From the NCBI GenBank assembly GCA_002427465.1, contig DIRC01000021.1:1-29760 (forward strand): 29,760 nucleotides of DNA. Direction: 5' to 3'. The position numbers and the translations under genes were made by a program. The number at the start of each line of letters is the position of its first letter. Within the stretch, counting starts at the first letter, position 1. The stretch is from Clostridiales bacterium UBA5446 (GTDB lineage: Bacteria; Bacillota; Clostridia; Oscillospirales; Oscillospiraceae). The notes below the pieces were generated by a model, which did not search any database, was not told the DNA's origin, and saw only the letters and a list, made by a program, of their open reading frames with translations. Shown here one piece after another: positions 8,577 to 15,803 of this stretch.

Positions 8577-10480
8577 TCCAGCATTTTCCGATATTATCCA
8601 TAATGGTGCTCTTCCTGGGGGCCTTCCTTGTGGTGCTGGTCGGCCGGTCTAGGATCGCCCGGACGGCCGTCGTGTCAGCGGCCGTGCTGACAAGCTTCGC
8701 GCTTATGGTGGCGCTGATAAAGCCGGTGATGATCGACGGGCAGATTATCTCCTACTGGATGGGAAACTGGGCGCCGGTCAGCGGTTATGCCATCGGCATC
8801 GGCATCGAGGTGGATGCCCTGAGCCTGTTCTTTGGGCTGCTGGTTTCCCTGGCCGTTATGCTGTCCGGATTTTATTCCTTCAAATATATTACCCAGGACG
8901 ATTCGCCGGACCTGTTTTTTACGCTGTACCTTATGCTGGCCGGCGGCGTGATGGGCATAGTCCTGTCGGGGGACCTGTTCAATATCTTCGTCATGCTGGA
9001 AGTTATGACTTTTGCCGCCGTGGCTCTGACGGCGTTCCGCTCATGGAACCCTAACGCCCGGGAGGCAGCATTCAAATACCTTGTGGTCGGCTCCCTGGGA
9101 TCGACCTTCGTGCTGCTGGGTACGGCTCTTGTATACGGCCAGTGCCACACCCTGAACCTGGCGCAGATATCCGGGCTTTTGTCCGTAAACGGGATTAATC
9201 CCACCATGACCTTTGCTTTTGCCCTTCTCTTTACCGGCTTCGGCGTCAAAGCTTTCATGACCCCGTTCCACCCCATCGCCGCCGACGCCCACGCCGCCGC
9301 GCCTTCCTCGGTGTCCGTTCTCATCTCCGGAGTATTCACCAAGACTGGCGTCTACGGTATCATCAGGGTGAGCTACTTCCTTTTCAAAAGCATGGGGATG
9401 AGCAGCATGCAGACCGGACTTGTTTTTATCGGCTGTGTTTCCATGTTCGTCTGCGTGACCATGGCCCTGAACCAGCACGACTTTAAGCGGCTTTTGGCGT
9501 TCCACAGCATTTCCCAGATTGGATACATACTGACCTCGCTGGGACTCTGTTCCGCCATCGGCATAGCCGGCGGCCTTTATCACGCCATCAACCACACTCT
9601 GTTCAAGGGCCTGCTGTTTCTCACCGCCGGCGCAGTGCTGTACGCCACCGGAACAACAAAACTGGAGAAGCTGGGCGGGTTGGCGCGGCGTATGCCTCAA
9701 ACCGCGGCGCTGTTCATGGTCGGTGCGTTTTCAATCAGCGGAATCCCGCCGTTTAACGGCTTTGTGTCCAAATGGATGATCTATCAGGCCGCATATGAAA
9801 AGGCTGCCGAGACCGGGAGCATTGGCTATGCGTTTGTCACGGTCATTGCAGTTGTGACCAGCGTTCTGACCCTAGCCTCCTTCGTCAAGGTGGGCCAGTC
9901 CGTTTTCTTTGGTGAACTGCCTGTGGAGTTGGAAAATGTGAAGGAGACCCCGCTGTCCATGCGTATCCCGATGTGGATCATGGCTGCGCTCTGCCTTCTG
10001 ACCGGCGTGCTCCCCGGCCTCATGCAGCAATACATCATTAACCCCGCCGTAAGAGCAACCCTGGACTACAAAGGCTATATAGACGCCATGATGGGGGAGG
10101 GCTACGCTGCGGCTCATCTGGCCGACACCGTTCCCCTGGCGGAGGCAAAATACACCTTTGCCGGGGCGTGGAATCCGGCATTCTGGCTGGTGCTTTTCGT
10201 GATCGTCCTTCTCGGCGTTACAGTGGCGATGATGATCGGGAAGAGCGGGCGCGGAGCAGCCACGGCAATCGCGGACGACAAACACGACACGTTTTTCGGC
10301 GGAGAAAAGAACACTTTCTCCCAGGTCGGCGGCGGAGACCTTTTCTGGGGCTTCAAGTATAATTTCCGGCGCTATCTCAATGTGATGGGCAATGCGCACA
10401 GCGGTGTTGTCAACGATTACGTAACCTGGGGCGTCATTGATCTCGCGCTGATCATCGTGTACTGCTTTATCTTTATGTAG
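8573..10480 (+). CDS. mbhH: MrpD/NuoN-like proton-translocating subunit with long C-terminal extension (MbhH-like, possibly MbhH-MbhI)
   Basis: This 635-residue antiporter-like subunit has about 14 helices plus a C-terminal part. The conserved core is visible: the E of FNIFVMLEVMTFAA, the broken-helix Lys segment (FGVKAFMTPFHPIAADAHA), and FKRLLAFHSISQIGYIL. From about residue 535 there is another helix, a soluble segment (FFGGEKNTFSQVGGGDLFWG), and a last helix ending IVYCFIFM. Archaeal MbhH is about 500 residues and has a separate small partner, MbhI, that is missing here. The extra 100 or so residues may be that partner fused to MbhH. The gene overlaps mbhG by ATGA; the next gene begins 11 bases on. 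Confidence 0.9.
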   Translation: MIQHFPILSIMVLFLGAFLVVLVGRSRIARTAVVSAAVLTSFALMVALIKPVMIDGQIISYWMGNWAPVSGYAIGIGIEVDALSLFFGLLVSLAVMLSGFYSFKYITQDDSPDLFFTLYLMLAGGVMGIVLSGDLFNIFVMLEVMTFAAVALTAFRSWNPNAREAAFKYLVVGSLGSTFVLLGTALVYGQCHTLNLAQISGLLSVNGINPTMTFAFALLFTGFGVKAFMTPFHPIAADAHAAAPSSVSVLISGVFTKTGVYGIIRVSYFLFKSMGMSSMQTGLVFIGCVSMFVCVTMALNQHDFKRLLAFHSISQIGYILTSLGLCSAIGIAGGLYHAINHTLFKGLLFLTAGAVLYATGTTKLEKLGGLARRMPQTAALFMVGAFSISGIPPFNGFVSKWMIYQAAYEKAAETGSIGYAFVTVIAVVTSVLTLASFVKVGQSVFFGELPVELENVKETPLSMRIPMWIMAALCLLTGVLPGLMQQYIINPAVRATLDYKGYIDAMMGEGYAAAHLADTVPLAEAKYTFAGAWNPAFWLVLFVIVLLGVTVAMMIGKSGRGAATAIADDKHDTFFGGEKNTFSQVGGGDLFWGFKYNFRRYLNVMGNAHSGVVNDYVTWGVIDLALIIVYCFIFM

Positions 10481-10491
10481 GGGGCCGAGAA

Positions 10492-11451
10492 ATGAAACTT
10501 CTGATGAATCTGGTTTATATCCTCATTTTCCCGGGACTTCTCTTTTCCTCCGTATTCGGTCTGTGGCTTGCCGGAATTGACAGGAAGATTCTCGCCCGAA
10601 TGCAGAAGCGTGTCGGGCCGCCGGTTATGCAGCCTACGTACGATTTCTTTAAACTGATGGGGAAGGAAACGATTATTCCGGACAATGCGGCCCGATCCAC
10701 GTTTCTGCTGGCGCCGTATATCGGGCTGGCAAGCCTGATCGTAACCGTACTGTTTATCCCGATTGCGGGCATACAGGCATTTGGCGGCGTGGCGGATATT
10801 GTGGTAATCCTGTACCTGCTGACAATTCCGTCCCTGGCGATCATGTTCGGCGGCTCGGCTTCGGGTTCACCCTTTGCCGGCGTCGGGGTTTCCCGCACAA
10901 TGGTGGCCATTATGTCCTACGAGTTGCCCCTGATTCTCATCATGCTTGCAGTCGGCAGACTGGCGGGCAGGGGATTTGATATGGGGATCACCTTCTCCCT
11001 GGAGAAGATCGCGCAGTATCAGGCGGCCAACGGGCCGAACCTGTTCTGCTGGAGCATGATCCCCGCGGCCGTGGCGATGCTCTTTGTGATTCCCTGCGAG
11101 GTAGGGGCGCAGCCCTTTGACGTGGGCGAGGCGGAGACGGAAATCTGCGAAGGGCCACTGGTTGAATACAGCGGGACGCCACTGGCCATATTCAAGCTCA
11201 GCCACGCCATCAAGATGTTTGTAATGACGCTGCTTTTCACGGCGCTTTTCCTTGGGGGCATCTCTACCGGGATGTTATGGCTCGACGTGGTGATTGTCCT
11301 TGGAATCTGCGCGGTGGTAACCCTGGTATGCATGACGCTGGCCCACGCTATTACGGCGCGGCTGAAGGTTGAGCAGATGTTCAGACTTTTCTGGACTGTT
11401 ATTGCAGGCCTCGCGCTTTTGAGCCTCATCCTCGTCTGGATAGGTATTTAA
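10492..11451 (+). CDS. mbhM: NuoH-like membrane anchor subunit (MbhM/EchB-like)
   Basis: The 319-residue protein has about eight helices and the NuoH/EchB signatures RMQKRVGPPVMQPTYDFFKL in the first loop and the acidic segment PFDVGEAETEICEGPLVEYSG in the third. The latter lines the cavity where the peripheral arm meets the membrane arm. It anchors the large and small subunits to the Mrp-like module and couples electron flow to ion pumping. A GGGGG stretch precedes the ATG. The position between the D-like subunit and the small subunit is as expected for an Mbh-type operon. Confidence 0.92.
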   Translation: MKLLMNLVYILIFPGLLFSSVFGLWLAGIDRKILARMQKRVGPPVMQPTYDFFKLMGKETIIPDNAARSTFLLAPYIGLASLIVTVLFIPIAGIQAFGGVADIVVILYLLTIPSLAIMFGGSASGSPFAGVGVSRTMVAIMSYELPLILIMLAVGRLAGRGFDMGITFSLEKIAQYQAANGPNLFCWSMIPAAVAMLFVIPCEVGAQPFDVGEAETEICEGPLVEYSGTPLAIFKLSHAIKMFVMTLLFTALFLGGISTGMLWLDVVIVLGICAVVTLVCMTLAHAITARLKVEQMFRLFWTVIAGLALLSLILVWIGI

Positions 11452-11464
11452 GGGAGGCGGATAT

Positions 11465-11905
11465 ATGATTAAAAAACTGATTGACGAGAGCATGGCGAAA
11501 TCCCCGTGGGTGTTCCATATCAACGCCGGCTCCTGTAACGGCTGCGATATTGAGCTGGTGGCCGTCCTAACGCCCCGCTATGACGCGGAGCGGCTGGGAT
11601 TCAAGCTGGCGGGAACGCCCAGACACGCGGATATCGTCGTGGTATCCGGCCCGGTAACCGCCCAGTCCAAGGACAGGGTGCTGCGCACGATCGCGCAGGT
11701 TCCGGACCCGAAGGTGATTGTTACGTTAGGAAGCTGCCCGTGCTCCGGCAATGTCTTTAAGGGGAGTTATTCGGTGGTCGGGCCGCTGGATAAGTATGTT
11801 CCGGTTGACGTATCCATTGCAGGCTGCGCACCGAAGCCTGAAGCGATTATAGACGGCCTTGCTCTTGCGGCCCAGATTATCAAGGAAAAGAGGGAAAAAC
11901 AATGA
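11465..11905 (+). CDS. mbhJ: [NiFe] hydrogenase small subunit, NuoB family (MbhJ/EchC-like)
   Basis: This 146-residue subunit binds the single [4Fe-4S] cluster next to the NiFe site. The four ligands are visible as SCNGCD (C24, C27), GSCPCSG (C91) and GCAPKPE (C121). The short length with only the proximal cluster is characteristic of group 4 hydrogenases and of NuoB. GGGAGG lies 8 bases before the ATG. The stop overlaps mbhN as ATGA, so the two electron-transfer subunits are translationally coupled. Confidence 0.93.
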   Translation: MIKKLIDESMAKSPWVFHINAGSCNGCDIELVAVLTPRYDAERLGFKLAGTPRHADIVVVSGPVTAQSKDRVLRTIAQVPDPKVIVTLGSCPCSGNVFKGSYSVVGPLDKYVPVDVSIAGCAPKPEAIIDGLALAAQIIKEKREKQ

Positions 11906-12366
11906 GCCTTCCATTTATCAGAGAAGCGATGACTCAGCTTTTCTCAAAGCCAAGCACCGAAGCTTATCCCGCCGAGCCGAAAGACGCCTTCCCGAATTAC
12001 CGCGGCCGTATCTCCTTCGACGCGGATAAATGTATTGACTGCGGCATGTGTGAGCGCGTCTGCGCAGGCGGCGCGATCACGAAAAAGGTTGAAGAGACTC
12101 CGGAAGGAAAGCGTATTACCCGCATGTTTTCTCTGGACTCCTGCACGTTTTGTGCCTGCTGCGCGGATTTCTGCTCCAGACACGCGATCACGCTTACCTC
12201 CGACTATCACATGGTTGCCCGGAATTCGAAAGATTTGCTTACCGCCGGAACCTATGTGAAAAAAGCGCCGGCCAAACCGGCTGCGGCAAAAGTCATCACA
12301 CCTGTCAGAGACAATCTGAAGCCGGCGGTCGGAAACGGCATCGTGGCTCAGGACGGCGGGCAATAA
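11902..12366 (+). CDS. mbhN: NuoI-like 2x[4Fe-4S] ferredoxin subunit (MbhN/EchF-like)
   Basis: The 154-residue subunit takes electrons from soluble ferredoxin and passes them to MbhJ. It has two cluster motifs, C44-x2-C47-x2-C50-x3-C54 (CIDCGMCERVC) and C81-x2-C84-x2-C87-x3-C91 (CTFCACCADFC, with an extra Cys at 86). A Pro/Ala/Lys-rich tail of about 40 residues after residue 115 has no visible motif and is probably flexible. It is the last gene of the hydrogenase operon; hairpins follow the stop. The direct ferredoxin input and absence of NuoEFG-like genes point to ferredoxin, not NADH, as donor. Confidence 0.9.
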   Translation: MSLPFIREAMTQLFSKPSTEAYPAEPKDAFPNYRGRISFDADKCIDCGMCERVCAGGAITKKVEETPEGKRITRMFSLDSCTFCACCADFCSRHAITLTSDYHMVARNSKDLLTAGTYVKKAPAKPAAAKVITPVRDNLKPAVGNGIVAQDGGQ

Positions 12367-12372
12367 TCCCTA

Positions 12373-12439
12373 CGCCGGCACCGCCGGCGAACAAGTAAAA
12401 TAAACCGTCAGGGGCTATCGAAAAATCGAGAGCCCCTGA
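12373..12439 (+). terminator. Two hairpins closing the hydrogenase operon
   Basis: Seven bases after the mbhN stop there is a 7-bp perfect hairpin (CGCCGGC at 12373-12379 with GCCGGCG at 12383-12389). A larger one follows: TCAGGGGCT at 12408-12416 pairs with AGCCCCTGA at 12431-12439, with four more inner pairs and an AAAA loop. Neither is followed by a clear T tract, so termination may be partial or factor-aided. The rest of the gap to 12644 contains only the promoter of the next gene as far as I can see. Confidence 0.45.
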
Positions 12440-12585
12440 TTGTGCTGGTCTGTCACTGGGCATAACAGCCGGATCTGTCTCCGGTTTTAATGCGGTTTTG
12501 CAAAAGTCTCCCTGATTTCTCCAATGTTTACAGAATATTCATAACTTGTTCACTGGCACATACAGCAATTTTTCGACAAAAGCGA

Positions 12586-12591
12586 TATAAT
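12586..12591 (+). promoter_or_regulatory. Possible -10 element of the SLH-protein gene
   Basis: A perfect TATAAT lies 53 bases before the ATG at 12645 in an AT-rich stretch. No good -35 is visible at normal spacing (CAGCAA at 17 bp), so the call rests on the -10 and its location. GAGGTGGAG before the ATG is the ribosome binding site. Confidence 0.4.
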
Positions 12592-12644
12592 TTCAACAGC
12601 CGCTGTCAGCAGTCTGGCTATGTTAACAAAAGAGGTGGAGTCCT

Positions 12645-14474
12645 ATGAAAAACAGAGTATTGTCGGTCATTCTGGCTGTGGTTATTGCACTTTCGGTGTC
12701 CGTTCCCGCGTTTGCGGTAAGCTTTACGGACCTTGAGGGCCATTGGTCCAAGCCTTATATGACGGATTTGGCCGCCAAAGGTTATTTATCCGGATATGGC
12801 GACGGCACAATAAAGCCGGACAATAACATCACTGCGTGCGAGACACTGGCGCTTCTGTCCAGATTCTATGACCCGGGCGACGAGGCGCTGGCGCTGATTG
12901 CCGCGGATTACGAAAAATATGTGAAGGCCACGGTAAGCTCATCGTTATCGTGGGCGTATGACGAAATCATGGTCTGTCTGGCGGCGGGCATTGTGACAAA
13001 AAGCGAGCTTGCCGGCATGGATCTGAAGGCCGAGATAAAAAAGGAGCAGCTTTCCGTTTTTCTTGTGCGTGCGATTCAGCTTCAGGACGATGCGGAGGCG
13101 TTGTCGGACGCCGAGCTGACATTTGCCGATTCGCATACGATTACCGCAAGCTGCAGGGGTTCCGTGGCGGAGCTCGCCGTACTTGGAATCGTCAAAGGGG
13201 ATGATGAAAACAACTTTTCCCCCGATCTCAGCGTGACCCGGGCGGTTGTGGCTACAATGATCTCCCGTTCGCTGGATTATTTAAGCAGCGCCGGGAAAAC
13301 GCTGGTTATCGACGGATACGACGGCGTGATCCGGACCACAGGCATTATCGACTCCGTCAGCGGCGGCAGCGTCGCTGTCCGCGGCTTTGACGGTCTGCTG
13401 AGGGTTTATACCATGGCGTCGTCGGCCTCCGTGACCGTCAACGGTGTATCAAAAGCCATGAGCACCATATATGCCGGCTGCTATGTAACGTTGACCGCTA
13501 AACAGGGCGAGATTGTCTCCGCGGCAATCGAGAGTGACAGCACCGTAAAATGGGTGCAGGGAACGCTGTCAAGCGTGTTCTCGTCAACGACCCAGCGATA
13601 TATCTATGTGGCGGATGTGAAAAGCGGAACCACCGCGAAGTACACTGTTTCGACAGACGCGGCGGTTACCCAGGACAGTGTGACCTTTGTTTTCTCGTCT
13701 CTGAAAAACGGTAGCTTTGTAACGGTGAAAATGGTCGGCGACACAGCCGTGAAGCTCGACGCCGCGTCCTCCGAATCGGAGCGTGCCGGCAGCGTTTCCA
13801 AAATCACCTATGGGACAACGGTGCTTCTGGAGGTGACGGACGCGGAGGGCGCCGTCTATCGCTATGAGATGGACATTACAGATCTGCCGGTAATCTCACG
13901 CGGCAATGCGACGGTCACGATTGACCGCCTGAGCATAGGAGAGAAGGTCACGGTTACCGTTTCCGGCGGCAAGGTAAAAGCCATAGCGCTGGAAGGCTCC
14001 AAGAATACCGTAACCGGTGTGCTGACCGCCATAACGACCACCGTAAGCGGCACGCAATGGGGCCTCACCGCCGCAGACGGCAGTACGATGACGCTGGATA
14101 TTGATGTGAATGCCGGCGTCTACAGCGGGACCAGCGCAATCCTGCTTTCCAGCATTCAGGTGGGGGACACGATAAGCGCGGTTGTCTATGGTGGGACGGC
14201 GACGGAGATATATCTTGTCAGTTCCGTAAGCTCCACCACCAAGGTGTCCGGTACGGTGCTTTTGGTGAACACGCAAACCAGATTCATTACGATTCTGACC
14301 CCTGCCCAGAAGATGGTGTACATAGACGCCGGATCCGTCGCTTCCATTATCTCCGCCGATACGGGCAGATCCATGAGCCTGTCTTCGATAGGCGCCGATT
14401 CTAATCTTGTGGTTTATGGGACTTATAGCAGTTCCAATACGTTTACGGCAAAATCCATTATTATCGAAAACTGA
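12645..14474 (+). CDS. Secreted S-layer-homology (SLH) protein with C-terminal beta repeats
   Basis: The 609-residue protein starts with a Sec signal peptide (MKNRVLSVILAVVIALS, with cleavage likely after AFA at about residue 24). Three SLH-type modules follow: about 26-75 (FTDLEGHWSKPYMTDLAAKG), a divergent one at about 80-150, and about 160-215 (FADSHTITASCRGSVAELAV, then a TRA motif). SLH modules bind pyruvylated secondary cell-wall polymers, so the protein is probably wall-attached. From residue 230 on, about five segments of 70-80 residues start with a G-x-hydrophobic strand pattern (near 230, 301, 380, 452 and 532) and are rich in Ser, Thr and Val, suggesting small beta domains. No catalytic motif is seen. 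A hairpin terminator follows the stop. Confidence 0.85.
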   Translation: MKNRVLSVILAVVIALSVSVPAFAVSFTDLEGHWSKPYMTDLAAKGYLSGYGDGTIKPDNNITACETLALLSRFYDPGDEALALIAADYEKYVKATVSSSLSWAYDEIMVCLAAGIVTKSELAGMDLKAEIKKEQLSVFLVRAIQLQDDAEALSDAELTFADSHTITASCRGSVAELAVLGIVKGDDENNFSPDLSVTRAVVATMISRSLDYLSSAGKTLVIDGYDGVIRTTGIIDSVSGGSVAVRGFDGLLRVYTMASSASVTVNGVSKAMSTIYAGCYVTLTAKQGEIVSAAIESDSTVKWVQGTLSSVFSSTTQRYIYVADVKSGTTAKYTVSTDAAVTQDSVTFVFSSLKNGSFVTVKMVGDTAVKLDAASSESERAGSVSKITYGTTVLLEVTDAEGAVYRYEMDITDLPVISRGNATVTIDRLSIGEKVTVTVSGGKVKAIALEGSKNTVTGVLTAITTTVSGTQWGLTAADGSTMTLDIDVNAGVYSGTSAILLSSIQVGDTISAVVYGGTATEIYLVSSVSSTTKVSGTVLLVNTQTRFITILTPAQKMVYIDAGSVASIISADTGRSMSLSSIGADSNLVVYGTYSSSNTFTAKSIIIEN

Positions 14475-14501
14475 CTTTGAGCCGCAAAATCAAAATAGAA
14501 T

Positions 14502-14540
14502 GCCCCGGGACGGCCGTCCCGGGGCGTTTCATTTTTCTTT
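14502..14540. terminator. Bidirectional intrinsic terminator
   Basis: A perfect 24-base palindrome (arms 14502-14513 and 14514-14525, GCCCCGGGACGG and its complement) is followed on the + strand by a T-rich run to 14540. On the - strand it is followed by ATTCTATTTTGATTTTG. It lies between the convergent SLH gene and csoR-like gene and can serve both. Confidence 0.85.
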
Positions 14541-14546
14541 ATGGCG

Positions 14547-14879
14547 TCAGGTCATGAACTGTCCGATGGCTTTATTGAGATTTTCGATTTGCTGCAGATC
14601 GCCGGTTTCGATGGCGTCCACGAGACAGTGCTCAATGTGATCCTTGAGGATCACTTTAGCCGTGTTGTTCAGGGCGGAACGCACCGCGGCGAGCTGTACG
14701 AGCACGTCGGGGCAGTCCCGGCCGTCTTCAACCATTTTTTTCACCGATTCCAGGTGCCCGATAGCACGGGAAAGACGGTTAAGTACGGATTTCGTTTGAG
14801 TATGATCATGCTGATGGGTGTGTGAATGCGAATATACCGTGCCGTCCGGGGCGGTGTGTGAATGCTCCAATTCAGACAA
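14547..14879 (-). CDS. CsoR/RcnR-family metal-sensing repressor with His-rich N-terminal tail
   Basis: This 110-residue all-alpha regulator (DUF156 family) has the copper-sensing CsoR ligand set with exact spacing: C56, H81 and C85 (GRDCPDV and DHIEHC). Its first 26 residues contain seven His (H6, H8, H18, H20, H22, H24, H26), an extension lacking in the short classical CsoR that could add a second metal site. The start is a TTG at 14879 with GAGGTGAG 5 bases upstream. No copper or nickel transporter lies next to it, so the target genes are elsewhere. The metal (Cu, or Ni/Co as in RcnR) is not proven; Cu(I) is favoured by the Cys-His-Cys set. Confidence 0.88.
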   Translation of the reverse strand: MSELEHSHTAPDGTVYSHSHTHQHDHTQTKSVLNRLSRAIGHLESVKKMVEDGRDCPDVLVQLAAVRSALNNTAKVILKDHIEHCLVDAIETGDLQQIENLNKAIGQFMT

Positions 14880-14897
14880 TTATCTCACCTCAAGGAA

Positions 14898-14927
14898 ATT
14901 TTACGCGAAATCAGTCGGTTTTGTCAA
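14898..14927 (-). promoter_or_regulatory. SigmaA promoter of the CsoR-family gene, with small palindrome at the -35
   Basis: On the - strand a perfect TTGACA (14922-14927) and TAAAAT (14898-14903) are 18 bp apart, just upstream of the TTG start, which leaves a very short leader. The inverted repeat CAAGT-GT-ACTTG at 14925-14936 overlaps the -35 and could be an operator, although it does not look like the G/C-tract CsoR operators I know. Confidence 0.6.
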
Positions 14928-14986
14928 GTGTACTTGCCGGTCTTGAATAGAATACATCACCTGCATGAAAGGTTGGTGTATATCGG

Positions 14987-15679
14987 ATGCTGAGCAGCGC
15001 GTTTATGTTACTTATGTCCGGCGCCTTTCTCATGCTTCGGCTGGGACCCTCGGGAGGGTCTTTCCCGAAGCCTCTTTCGGCCGAGGAGGAGCGGCTGTAT
15101 GTTGAACGCTGGATGGCGGGCGACATCGAGGCCAGAAATGTGCTGATTGAGCACAATCTCCGGCTTGTGGCCCATATCATCAAGAAATACTATACACAGG
15201 CCGAGGAAGCGGACGATCTGATCTCGATCGGCACGATAGGACTAATTAAAGGGATCAACACATATCGGCCGGATAAAGGCGTTCGGCTTGCCACATATGC
15301 CTCGAAGTGTACGGAAAATGAGATTTTGATGTATTTTCGAAGCCAGAAAAAAACTGCCGGGGACATTTCGCTTTCCGAATCAATTGATGTTGACGGAGAC
15401 GGAAATTCTCTTTCTCTGATGGATATCATTGCAGAGGAAGACGATATGGCGGAGGCGATCAGCCGTTCCGAAAGCTGCAGGAGTCTGCATAAATACGTGG
15501 ATCGGGCGCTGACGGACCGGGAGGCCAAAATCATCCGTTTGCGTTATGGGCTGACCGGGGCGCCCCCTTTGACGCAGCGGGAGACTGCCAAGGAATGCGG
15601 GATATCCAGATCTTATGTCTCACGAATAGAAAAAAGAGCTCTGGAAAAGCTGCGGGAGGAAATGGGAATGAAGGAGTAA
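14987..15679 (+). CDS. sigK: Pro-sigma-K, late mother-cell sporulation sigma factor
   Basis: SigK directs late mother-cell transcription (coat and cortex maturation) during sporulation. The 230-residue protein begins with a hydrophobic pro-sequence (MLSSAFMLLMSGAFLMLRL), removed in the family by SpoIVFB. Then come the SigK hallmark FPKPLSAEEE and region 2 (ARNVLIEHNLRLVAHIIKKY, DDLISIGTIGLIKGINTY, RLATYASKCTENEILMYFRS). Region 4 has a helix-turn-helix (TQRETAKECGISRSYVSRIE). The reading frame is continuous, so no skin-type element interrupts it here. SigE is the closest alternative, but the FPKPLS junction and pro-sequence type favour SigK. No convincing promoter is visible in the 107-base gap to the divergent csoR-like gene. 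Confidence 0.92.
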   Translation: MLSSAFMLLMSGAFLMLRLGPSGGSFPKPLSAEEERLYVERWMAGDIEARNVLIEHNLRLVAHIIKKYYTQAEEADDLISIGTIGLIKGINTYRPDKGVRLATYASKCTENEILMYFRSQKKTAGDISLSESIDVDGDGNSLSLMDIIAEEDDMAEAISRSESCRSLHKYVDRALTDREAKIIRLRYGLTGAPPLTQRETAKECGISRSYVSRIEKRALEKLREEMGMKE

Positions 15680-15713
15680 GCGGCCAGGCGAGCAGCCAGG
15701 CGGCGAATAAGGC

Positions 15714-15742
15714 TTGTCATCCCCCACACGGTGTGATATAAT
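15714..15742 (+). promoter_or_regulatory. SigmaA promoter of the D,D-carboxypeptidase gene
   Basis: TTGTCA (15714-15719) and a perfect TATAAT (15737-15742) are separated by exactly 17 bp. The coding start (15804) is 61 bases beyond the -10. An 11-bp palindrome fills most of the spacer, and a second copy lies downstream, so the promoter looks repressor-controlled. Confidence 0.7.
15725..15735. promoter_or_regulatory. Operator-like palindrome 1 (CACACGGTGTG)
   Basis: This perfect 11-bp odd palindrome, CACAC-G-GTGTG, lies between the -35 and -10 of the carboxypeptidase promoter. With its flank CCC it is almost the same as the copy at 15766-15776. Binding here would block RNA polymerase. The cognate protein is unknown. 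Confidence 0.55.
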
Positions 15743-15765
15743 TATAAAATATGGAATATTTTCCC

Positions 15766-15776
15766 CACACCGTGTC
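15766..15776. promoter_or_regulatory. Operator-like palindrome 2 (CACACCGTGTC)
   Basis: This is the second copy of the palindrome, with one mismatch in the last base and the same CCC flank. Its centre (15771) is 41 bp from that of copy 1 (15730), about four helical turns, which places both on the same DNA face. It lies about 20 bases downstream of the expected transcription start. Confidence 0.5.
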
Positions 15777-15803
15777 GGAACGCAGGGAGGTGGCCTTTTC
15801 AGT

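Noticed and set aside
14541..14825. A 94-codon + strand frame beyond the SLH gene.
   Set aside because: It is the antisense shadow of the CsoR-family gene, whose metal ligands and promoter are clear.
14987..15679. Looked for a skin element or frame break in sigK.
   Set aside because: The frame is continuous from the pro-sequence to region 4 with no recombinase nearby.
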